Assembly (NCBI GenBank): GCA_937868035.1
Contig: CALMLK010000210.1
Coordinates: 1-5,865 of the forward strand
DNA length: 5,865 bases
Source: an uncultured Alphaproteobacteria bacterium
Lineage (GTDB): Bacteria; Pseudomonadota; Alphaproteobacteria; Rhizobiales; Aestuariivirgaceae
Direction: 5' to 3'
This document shows, piece after piece, positions 1-5,665 of the stretch (positions within the stretch are counted from its first letter, which is position 1; the number at the start of each line of letters is the position of its first letter). The position numbers and the translations under genes are program-made. The notes below the pieces were generated by a model, which saw only the letters and a list, made by a program, of their open reading frames with translations, did not search any database and was not told where the DNA came from.

Positions 1-162
1 GTGATAGCCCAGAATGATGCGTTCCCGCTCCAGCCGCCGCATGCGAAGCGTGCAGGGTGTGGCGGAAAGGTTCACCCGCCGCGACATGTCGGTGATGGAG
101 AGCCGCGCATCCTGCTGGAGTTGCGAGAGGATGCTCAGGTCAATGCTATCGAGTTCCGCCAT
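1..162 (-). CDS. putR: Lrp/AsnC family transcriptional regulator, likely PutR (partial, N-terminal part only)
   Basis: This is the first 54 codons of a gene that runs off the left edge; it starts at the ATG complementary to 160-162. The translation begins MAELDSIDLSILSQLQQDAR and continues as a typical Lrp/AsnC helix-turn-helix: a first helix ending in QQDARLS, then ITDMSRRVNLSATPC and the recognition-helix/linker segment RMRRLERERIILGYH. The LS-x-TPC...RRLE pattern is characteristic of the family. The C-terminal ligand-binding (RAM) domain lies outside the window. The gene is divergent from putA across 131 bases. In alphaproteobacteria this arrangement belongs to PutR, an Lrp-type activator of putA that responds to proline, often with negative autoregulation. 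The family assignment is seen in the sequence; the PutR identity is inferred from position. A modest purine-rich stretch (AGGA) lies about 12 bases before the start. Confidence 0.9.
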   Translation of the reverse strand, partial: MAELDSIDLSILSQLQQDARLSITDMSRRVNLSATPCTLRMRRLERERIILGYH

Positions 163-197
163 GTCAGGTCCAATTCCTATGGAAAATCCCTAAGAGT

Positions 198-269
198 GTA
201 GCATGACGCGAGATGAATTAATAGTACAGGGCAGGAACTTGGCGAAATACACCTTGCAGGTTATGCTAC
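198..269. repeat. Perfect 7-bp inverted repeat spanning the putR-putA intergenic region
   Basis: GTAGCAT at 198-204 is exactly matched by its reverse complement ATGCTAC at 263-269, with 58 bases between the arms. Read towards each gene, both arms show the same word, ATGCTAC: on the plus strand 24 bases before the putA start, and on the minus strand 35 bases before the putR start. The right arm overlaps the proposed putA -10 element. The arms are centred 65 bases apart, near six helical turns, a spacing that would suit a regulator such as an Lrp-family octamer that wraps or bridges DNA. A role as PutR operator half-sites or as shared promoter elements is inference. A 7-bp match over this distance could also arise by chance. 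Confidence 0.4.
239..267 (+). promoter_or_regulatory. Candidate sigma70-type promoter for putA
   Basis: TTGGCG (239-244) and TATGCT (262-267) are separated by exactly 17 bases and each match 4 of 6 positions of the TTGACA/TATAAT consensus. Transcription would start near 274, leaving a short leader of about 20 bases before the AGGAGG. The spacer carries a small palindrome, ACCT-TGC-AGGT (251-261), which could be an operator site. An AT-rich run (213-226, containing GAATTAATAGTA) lies just upstream, as expected of an Lrp-family regulatory region. For putR, the minus-strand hexamer TACACT (complement of 195-200) could be a -10 element, but I see no good -35 partner. All of this rests on pattern matching only. 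Confidence 0.4.
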
Positions 270-282
270 GTATCGGCCGGCC

Positions 283-288
283 AGGAGG
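283..288 (+). promoter_or_regulatory. Strong ribosome binding site of putA
   Basis: AGGAGG is a perfect core Shine-Dalgarno sequence, five bases before the ATG at 294. It fixes the putA start. It follows directly on the palindrome GGCCGGCC (275-282), which could form local structure in the short leader. Confidence 0.85.
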
Positions 289-293
289 AAACC

Positions 294-3200
294 ATGGAAC
301 AACAGAGCCGCAGCGCCATCGCCGACCGACTTTTTGCCGACGAAACCACGCTTGTCCAGACGCTCGCCCGCGAAGCGCAGTTGTCTCCGGCCCAGCGCGC
401 CGAAGTGGAACGCATTGCCCGGACGCTGGTGGCCAACGTTCGCGCCAATCGCCGCGCCCAGGGCTCGATCGACAGTTTCATGCAGCAGTTCTCATTGTCG
501 TCGGAGGAGGGCGTGGTGCTCATGTGCCTTGCCGAATCCCTCCTGCGCATTCCCGATGCCGACACCGCCGACAAGCTGATCGCCGACAAGATCGGCGAGA
601 AGGATTGGGAAGCCCATCTCGGGCAATCGGACTCGCTCTTCGTCAACGCTTCCGCCTGGGGACTCATGCTCACGGGCCGCCTTGTGGAGCTTGGCAAGTC
701 TCCCGGCGCCAGGGGCCTCGCCTCGTTGAAGAAACTCGTCTCGCGCTCCGGTGAACCCATCATCCGCACCGCCATGCGCCAGGCCATGCGCATCATGGGA
801 AAGCAATTCGTCCTTGGACGGACGATCAAGGAAGCGCTGGAAACTGCCGAGCCGCTGGCCAAGGATGGCTGGCGCTTCTCCTTCGACATGCTGGGCGAAA
901 GCGCCATGACGGAGCCCGATGCCGAGCGTTACCAGACGTCCTACATGAAGGCCGTGGAAGCCGTCGGCGCATCCTCCAGGGGCGCGGATATTTTCGCGGC
1001 CCCCTCTGTTTCGGTCAAGCTGTCGGCGCTGCATCCGCGCTACGAGGAAAAGACCAAGGCCCGCTGCCTGCCGACACTCTATGCGCGCATCCTCGACCTC
1101 GCTGTCGCTGCGAAAAAACGCAACATCGGCCTCACCATTGATGCGGAGGAGGCCGCACGCCTCGACATCTCGCTGGAATTGTTCGGGCAACTCGCCGCCG
1201 CGCCGGAACTGAAGGGCTGGAACGGCCTCGGCCTTGCCGTGCAGGCTTATGGCCGCCGCGCCAGACCCGCGCTGGAATGGCTCGCCTCCCTCGCGCACAA
1301 GACGGGCCGCGTCCTGCCTGTCCGTCTCGTCAAGGGTGCCTACTGGGACACCGAGATCAAGCGCGCCCAGGAATTCGGGCTCGAATCCTTCCCCGTCTTC
1401 ACGCGCAAGGTATCGACTGACGTGAGCTATCTCGCCTGCGCCCGCTACATGCTGTCGCGCCGCGACGTGTTCTTCCCGCAATTCGCCACCCACAACGCGC
1501 AGACCGTGGCCTCGATCGCCGTCATGGCGGGTGACGACAAGCGCTTCGAATTCCAGCGTCTGCACGGAATGGGGCACTCGCTTTATGACCAGGTGGTGAA
1601 GGGCGGTCTCATCAACCAGCCGTGCCGCATCTATGCACCTGTGGGCAGTCATGAAGACCTGCTGGCCTATCTCGTCCGCCGCCTGTTGGAGAATGGTGCC
1701 AACACCTCCTTCGTCAACCGCCTGGCCGATGACGACGCTCCCATTGCCGACATCATCGCCGATCCGGTGGAGGAGGTGGCGAAACTCCCCGCCGTGCCGC
1801 ACCCCCGCATTGCGCCGCCAGCCCGCCTCTTCGGGGCGCGCGAGAATTCCGCCGGCCTTCCCACCTGGCACAATCCGGTGCGAGAGCCGCTGCTGGCCGA
1901 GATCAAATCAGCACTGAAGCAGGAGACGGCGGCGGCACCGCTCGTCAATGGCAAGGCGGTGGCTGGGGCCGTCCGGCCCGTCACCTCGCCCCATGACCGC
2001 AGCGTCCGCGTCGGGCAGGTGAGTGAAACCGATCCGCGCGATGTCATGGCGGCACTCACCGCAAGCACACGCGCACAGCACGCCTGGGACAAGTCGGGAG
2101 GTGCCTCGCGCGCCCGCATCCTGGAGAAGGCAGCGGACCTCTACGAAAAGAACCGGGCGAAGCTGCTCGGTCTTCTCATTCGCGAAGCGGGCAAGTCGCT
2201 CGACAACGCTCTTGCCGATTTGCGCGAGGCGGTGGACTTCCTGCGCTACTATGCCGAGCGCGCCCGCGCCGATTTCAATGGCCCCGTGGCCATGCCCGGC
2301 CCCACGGGTGAAAGGAACGAACTCTCGCTCCATGGCCGCGGCGTCTTCGCCTGCATCGCGCCGTGGAACTTCCCGCTGGCGATCTTCACAGGTCAGGTGG
2401 CGGCGGCACTGGCGTCCGGCAATGCCGCCATTGCCAAGCCCGCCGAGCAGACTCCGCTCGTGGCCTTCGAGGCCGTGAAGCTGCTGCATGCGGCCGGTGT
2501 GCCCGGCGACATCCTGCACTTCCTCCCCGGCGACGGTGCGGCGATCGGCAAGGTGCTGCTGACGGAACGGCAGCTTACGGGCGTCGCCTTTACGGGTTCC
2601 AATGAAACCGCAGGGATCATCGCCCGCGCGCTGGCGGCAAGGCCGGGTCCCATTGCCACACTCATTGCCGAAACGGGTGGCATGAATGCCATGATCATGG
2701 ATTCGTCCGCGCTCCCCGAACAGGCGGTGCGCGACGTGGTGGCCTCGGCCTTCGACAGCGCCGGACAACGCTGCTCCGCCGCGCGTATTCTGTTCGTGCA
2801 GGATGATGTGGCTGGCAAGGTCATCAACATGCTCGCAGGCGCCATGGCCGAACTCAACGTCGGAGATCCGCTGGACTACGTCACGGACGTGGGCCCCGTC
2901 ATCGACGATGAGGCCCGCCAGAAACTCGAAGCCCACAAGGCCCGAATGGCAAGGGAAGGCAAGCGCATCTTCGAATGTCCACTCGATGCGGCGACGAAGA
3001 ACGGTACATTCGTGGCCCCAGCGGCCTATGAACTCTCCTCCATTGCGCCCCTCACCGAAGAAGTGTTCGGACCCGTGCTGCATGTGGTTCGCTATGATGG
3101 CAAGCGCCTCGACAAGGTGATCGATGCCGTGAACAACACCGGCTACGGCCTGACGCTCGGCCTGCACACCCGTATCGAGGATGTGATCGAGCAGGTGCGC

Positions 3201-3422
3201 GCCACCGCCCGCGTCGGCAATCTCTATGTGAACCGCAACCAGATCGGCGCGGTGGTGGGCGCACAGCCGTTTGGCGGCGAAGGCCTGTCCGGCACCGGCC
3301 CCAAGGCCGGCGGCCCGCACTATCTCAACCGCTTCGCCGTGGAGCGCGTGATGAGCTGGGACACGACGGCATCCGGTGGCAATGCCGCGCTCATGAGCAT
3401 GGAAGGCAACGCAGGCGAATAG
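294..3422 (+). CDS. putA: Bifunctional proline dehydrogenase / L-glutamate gamma-semialdehyde (P5C) dehydrogenase PutA, short type
   Basis: PutA oxidises proline to glutamate. An FAD-dependent proline dehydrogenase (PRODH) passes electrons to membrane quinone; the product hydrolyses to the semialdehyde and is channelled to an NAD-dependent aldehyde dehydrogenase (P5CDH). Residues 1 to about 130 are the N-terminal arm and alpha domain. The PRODH barrel follows: K242 (SVKLSALHPRYE), D283 (DAEEAARL), Y350 (RLVKGAYW), Y447 and the Arg pair R462/R463 (YLVRRLLENGANTSFVN), which align with E. coli K329, D370, Y437, Y540 and R555/R556. P5CDH has N692 (PWNF), the NAD-loop FTGSNETAG (766-774), E793, catalytic C827 (AGQRCSA) and EEVFGPV (922-928). 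At 1042 residues it lacks the E. coli ribbon-helix-helix domain and the extra C-terminal domain of long PutAs, so it resembles the roughly 1000-residue type exemplified by the Bradyrhizobium enzyme. It cannot be an autogenous repressor, which fits control by the divergent putR. The start is set by AGGAGG at 283-288. No damage is seen. Confidence 0.98.
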   Translation: MEQQSRSAIADRLFADETTLVQTLAREAQLSPAQRAEVERIARTLVANVRANRRAQGSIDSFMQQFSLSSEEGVVLMCLAESLLRIPDADTADKLIADKIGEKDWEAHLGQSDSLFVNASAWGLMLTGRLVELGKSPGARGLASLKKLVSRSGEPIIRTAMRQAMRIMGKQFVLGRTIKEALETAEPLAKDGWRFSFDMLGESAMTEPDAERYQTSYMKAVEAVGASSRGADIFAAPSVSVKLSALHPRYEEKTKARCLPTLYARILDLAVAAKKRNIGLTIDAEEAARLDISLELFGQLAAAPELKGWNGLGLAVQAYGRRARPALEWLASLAHKTGRVLPVRLVKGAYWDTEIKRAQEFGLESFPVFTRKVSTDVSYLACARYMLSRRDVFFPQFATHNAQTVASIAVMAGDDKRFEFQRLHGMGHSLYDQVVKGGLINQPCRIYAPVGSHEDLLAYLVRRLLENGANTSFVNRLADDDAPIADIIADPVEEVAKLPAVPHPRIAPPARLFGARENSAGLPTWHNPVREPLLAEIKSALKQETAAAPLVNGKAVAGAVRPVTSPHDRSVRVGQVSETDPRDVMAALTASTRAQHAWDKSGGASRARILEKAADLYEKNRAKLLGLLIREAGKSLDNALADLREAVDFLRYYAERARADFNGPVAMPGPTGERNELSLHGRGVFACIAPWNFPLAIFTGQVAAALASGNAAIAKPAEQTPLVAFEAVKLLHAAGVPGDILHFLPGDGAAIGKVLLTERQLTGVAFTGSNETAGIIARALAARPGPIATLIAETGGMNAMIMDSSALPEQAVRDVVASAFDSAGQRCSAARILFVQDDVAGKVINMLAGAMAELNVGDPLDYVTDVGPVIDDEARQKLEAHKARMAREGKRIFECPLDAATKNGTFVAPAAYELSSIAPLTEEVFGPVLHVVRYDGKRLDKVIDAVNNTGYGLTLGLHTRIEDVIEQVRATARVGNLYVNRNQIGAVVGAQPFGGEGLSGTGPKAGGPHYLNRFAVERVMSWDTTASGGNAALMSMEGNAGE

Positions 3423-3443
3423 CCGCGTTGCAATTTGCCGGTG

Positions 3444-3466
3444 TGTGGCGCAAAGCCCGCGCCACA
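3444..3466 (+). other. GC-rich hairpin between putA and the PhnA-domain gene
   Basis: TGTGGCGC (3444-3451) pairs perfectly with GCGCCACA (3459-3466) around a 7-base loop, AAAGCCC. No T-run follows, so it is not a canonical intrinsic terminator. It ends two bases before the GGAG ribosome binding site (3469-3472) of the next gene, so it may protect the putA mRNA 3' end, weaken read-through, or modulate translation of the downstream gene. The stem is seen directly; its function is not known. Confidence 0.5.
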
Positions 3467-3478
3467 ACGGAGATTCCC

Positions 3479-3694
3479 ATGGACATCGTGCGCGACAGCA
3501 ACGGCAATGAACTGAAGGACGGCGACAACGTCACCCTGATCAAGGACCTCAAGGTGAAGGGCGCCAACGTCACCCTCAAGCGCGGCACCATGATCAAGGG
3601 CATCCGCCTCACCGGCAACACGGAGGAAGTGGACTGCCGCCACGAAAAGGTGAAGGGCCTGGTGCTGCGCACCGAGTTCCTGAAGAAGGCCTAG
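3479..3694 (+). CDS. Stand-alone PhnA/YjdM C-terminal domain protein ("alkylphosphonate utilization" family)
   Basis: This 71-residue soluble protein has no signal peptide or membrane segment. It matches the C-terminal half of E. coli PhnA (YjdM): DSNGNELKDGDNVTLIKDLK, then VKG, a short variable stretch, LKRGT (residues 33-37), GIRL (41-44), EVDC (50-53), and the ending RTEFLKKA. The E. coli protein (about 111 residues) carries an N-terminal zinc ribbon with CxxC pairs. None is present here, and C53 is the only cysteine. The repeated short beta-strands suggest a small SH3-like barrel. The molecular function of the family is not known to me; despite the name it is not phosphonoacetate hydrolase, and no phn gene is nearby. 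The ATG at 3479 was chosen over the upstream in-frame ATG at 3428 because GGAG lies at 3469-3472 and family similarity begins here. It is 56 bases after putA on the same strand, so co-transcription is possible. Confidence 0.85.
   Translation: MDIVRDSNGNELKDGDNVTLIKDLKVKGANVTLKRGTMIKGIRLTGNTEEVDCRHEKVKGLVLRTEFLKKA
3691..3694. other. Shared CTAG: overlapping stop codons of convergent genes
   Basis: The palindrome CTAG gives TAG to the plus-strand PhnA-domain gene (3692-3694) and TAG to minus-strand dinB (complement of 3691-3693). The two genes therefore overlap tail to tail by four bases with no room for a terminator between them, so transcripts from each side must run into the other gene. Confidence 0.9.
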
Positions 3695-4971
3695 TCTTTC
3701 GCTTTCAGCGACAAGCCCCGGTCCACCGCATCCTTGCCGAACTTGGCGCGGATGCGGTCGATGGCTTTTTCGGCCCTCGTGCTCGCTTCCAGCCGGGGAT
3801 CGATCGTGGCTTCCTCGCCATCGGCCATCTCGACAAGATGTGAGAGAGCGACGCCGATCAGCCGGAACTTCGTGCCGGTCGTTTCCTTGTGCAGCAGGGG
3901 GCGCACCGCATCATACATGCGGTGGGCAAGTTGTGTCGCATCCTCCAGCGTCGTCGCGCGCGTGCGCAGTTTGAAATCTGAGGTCTTGAGCTTCAGCGTG
4001 ACGGTGTGGCCGCCGTAGCCCTGTTCCTTGGCGCGCCGCGACACCTTCTGCGCCATGGCCCAGAGCAGGGCCTCCAGTTCCTCCCGGTCCGCCACGTCGT
4101 GATTCAATGTGGTTTCCGCACCGATGCTTTTCGATGAGTCGTCGGTTGAGACAACGCGCATGTCCTCGCCGCGTGAGAGATGATAGAGCCGCGCCCCCAT
4201 GCTGCCGTAGCGGCGCATGAGATCGTTCTTCTCCATCTTCTGCATTTGCCCGATGAGGCTGATCCCGTCCTTCGACAGCGTATCCTGCATGGCCTTGCCC
4301 ACGCCCCAGATGAGACTGACGGGCTTCCCCGCGAGAAATGTCAGCGCCTCCGCCTTGCCGATCACCGAATAGCCCCGCGGCTTCTCCAGGTCCGAGGCCA
4401 CCTTGGCAAGATACTTGTTGGGCGCGAGCCGGACCGAGGCGGTGATGCCGATCTTGTTCTCGATGTCGCGGATCAGCACGGCCAGTGTCTTCGCCGGCGT
4501 CCGGCCATGCAGGCGCGCGGTGCCGGTGAGATCGAGGAAGGCCTCGTCGATGGAGAGGGGTTCAACCAGCGGCGTGGCCTGAAGCATGAGCGTGCGCACC
4601 TCATGGCCGACCGCCGCATATTTCTCCATGTTGGGCCGGATCACCACCGCATCCGGCGCCAGCTTCAGCGCCTTGAACATCGGCATGGCCGACCGTACGC
4701 CCCGGATGCGCGCGATGTAGCAGCAGGTGGAGACAACGCCCCGTGTGCCACCGCCCACGATCACCGGCTTGTCGGCAAGCGTCGGGTCGTCACGCTTCTC
4801 GACCGCTGCATAGAAGGCATCGCAGTCGATGTGGGCGACGGAAAGTCCATTGATTTCGCTGTGCCGCACCAGGCGTGGCGAGTGGCAGGCATGGCAGCGC
4901 CGCTCGTCCGCCACCGTGTCGGCGAGGCAGTCACGGCAGAAGCCGGGAGCATATGAAGACGGGTCCGCCAT
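3691..4971 (-). CDS. dinB: DNA polymerase IV (Y-family translesion polymerase DinB) with N-terminal CxxC extension
   Basis: This is an error-prone translesion polymerase of 426 residues. Residues 1-40 are an extension with C12/C15 and C26/C29 (CxxC-x10-CxxC), a probable zinc-binding knuckle seen in rhizobial DinB proteins and absent from E. coli Pol IV. The palm follows: D49 in AHIDCDAFYAAVE, and D142/E143 in SIDEAFLDL, the metal ligands equivalent to E. coli D8, D103 and E104. Y54 occupies the steric-gate position. NKYLAKVASDLEKPRG (185-200) is the conserved palm block, then a thumb HhH segment IWGVGKAM (221-228), then the little-finger domain with KSIGAETT (281-288) and LKLKTSDFKLRTR (326-338). 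Unusually, R181 (SVRLAPNK) replaces the Gly normally found in SxGxxxxK. I see no clear canonical clamp-binding motif at the C-terminus (GLSLKAKD). The start is the only reasonable one that keeps the Cys knuckle, though the Shine-Dalgarno is poor. It lies 40 bases after the HAD gene, probably in one operon. Confidence 0.95.
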   Translation of the reverse strand: MADPSSYAPGFCRDCLADTVADERRCHACHSPRLVRHSEINGLSVAHIDCDAFYAAVEKRDDPTLADKPVIVGGGTRGVVSTCCYIARIRGVRSAMPMFKALKLAPDAVVIRPNMEKYAAVGHEVRTLMLQATPLVEPLSIDEAFLDLTGTARLHGRTPAKTLAVLIRDIENKIGITASVRLAPNKYLAKVASDLEKPRGYSVIGKAEALTFLAGKPVSLIWGVGKAMQDTLSKDGISLIGQMQKMEKNDLMRRYGSMGARLYHLSRGEDMRVVSTDDSSKSIGAETTLNHDVADREELEALLWAMAQKVSRRAKEQGYGGHTVTLKLKTSDFKLRTRATTLEDATQLAHRMYDAVRPLLHKETTGTKFRLIGVALSHLVEMADGEEATIDPRLEASTRAEKAIDRIRAKFGKDAVDRGLSLKAKD

Positions 4972-5011
4972 GGAACCAAGATAGAACGGAATCGCGCCGC
5001 TGGCGAGGGCG

Positions 5012-5665
5012 TTACAGGCCGATCAACCGTTTGATGTGCGGCAGCGCCTCGTCCCAGCTCGCGGTGCGCAGCGACACGAAATCGAAGGGCTCGATGTGCC
5101 GCGCGAACCGGTCGTCGTGCAGGAAGTGGATGAGATGAACCGCCGGTGCATGTTGCCGCGCCGAGGCGATGAAGCCGGGGCTATCGTCCACGAACACCAC
5201 CGCCTCGCGCGTCTGGTCGGCGAGGTGGCGGATGGCAGGGCCTTTCGGTCCCGAGTTCGTCACCACGGGGAAATCGAGCCCATGCTTGCGCAGGTTGTCG
5301 ATGCGCTTGTCGCGCGCATGATGGGGCAGGTTGGTGAGCATGATAACCGAACTGTCGTTGGCGAGGTCATGCAGCGCCGCGATGGCGCCATCGATGGCAT
5401 CCAGCTCTGCCGTATGCTGGTGGAAGAAGTCATCGATCATCTCCGAGACCTGTGCCACCTCGACCGGTTCATCGGTGCCCCGTTTGCGGATATTGCCGTT
5501 GAGCGCGAAGCTCGTTGTGTCCAGCCGCAGGTCGCGCCGCGCCAGGTAGTCTTCGAAGGCGCGGGTGAAATGCACGACCACTTCGTCCACGTCACAGATG
5601 ACGAGCGGGCGGTGCGCAGCGACGCTGAGGTCGGCCAACTGGCGGATGGTGAACTCCGAAATCAT
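5012..5665 (-). CDS. HAD-superfamily hydrolase, substrate unknown
   Basis: This 217-residue cytosolic protein has all four HAD motifs in order. Motif I is ICDVDEV with D25 (nucleophile) and D27 (general acid/base); motif II is MLTNLP with T111; motif III is K141 in NSGPKGPA; motif IV is VVFVDDSP with the metal-binding D160/D161. The gap of roughly 80 residues between motifs I and II (FTRAFEDY to DLANDSS) is enough for a small helical cap inserted after motif I. The protein is therefore expected to be a Mg2+-dependent phosphatase or related hydrolase acting on a small phosphorylated substrate, but nothing identifies the substrate. Its ATG overlaps the stop of the upstream DUF3572 gene (ATGA), with GGGA eight bases before the start, so translation is probably coupled. 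dinB follows after 40 bases. The catalytic set is intact, so it is likely active. Confidence 0.88.
   Translation of the reverse strand: MISEFTIRQLADLSVAAHRPLVICDVDEVVVHFTRAFEDYLARRDLRLDTTSFALNGNIRKRGTDEPVEVAQVSEMIDDFFHQHTAELDAIDGAIAALHDLANDSSVIMLTNLPHHARDKRIDNLRKHGLDFPVVTNSGPKGPAIRHLADQTREAVVFVDDSPGFIASARQHAPAVHLIHFLHDDRFARHIEPFDFVSLRTASWDEALPHIKRLIGL
5662..5665 (-). other. ATGA stop/start overlap coupling the DUF3572 and HAD genes
   Basis: On the minus strand, ATG (complement of 5663-5665) starts the HAD gene and TGA (complement of 5662-5664) ends the DUF3572 gene. This four-base overlap is the usual signature of translational coupling by ribosome re-initiation, and places the two genes in one transcript. 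Confidence 0.85.

Noticed and set aside
1..201. 66-codon plus-strand frame at the left edge
   Set aside because: It is antisense to the Lrp-type helix-turn-helix coding sequence, which has clear family motifs.
492..1871. 459-codon open frame on the minus strand inside putA
   Set aside because: It is antisense to the PRODH half of putA, has no recognisable domain, and is explained by GC-rich third positions that remove stop codons from the opposite strand.
3444..3466. Intrinsic terminator for putA
   Set aside because: The stem is sound but no T-run follows, and it sits directly against the next gene's ribosome binding site, so I list it only as a hairpin.
1908..3467. 519-codon open frame on the minus strand over the P5CDH half of putA
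   Set aside because: It has a His/Gly/Arg-rich composition and no family motifs, and it mirrors a clearly real gene. It is a codon-bias shadow.
3428..3478. Upstream ATG giving the PhnA-domain protein 17 extra N-terminal residues
   Set aside because: Those residues would be encoded by the hairpin region, show no family similarity, and lack a ribosome binding site; GGAG precedes the ATG at 3479.
4180..4956. 258-codon open frame on the plus strand antisense to dinB
   Set aside because: dinB is unmistakable on the minus strand; the plus-strand translation is Arg/His-rich with no motif or ribosome binding site.
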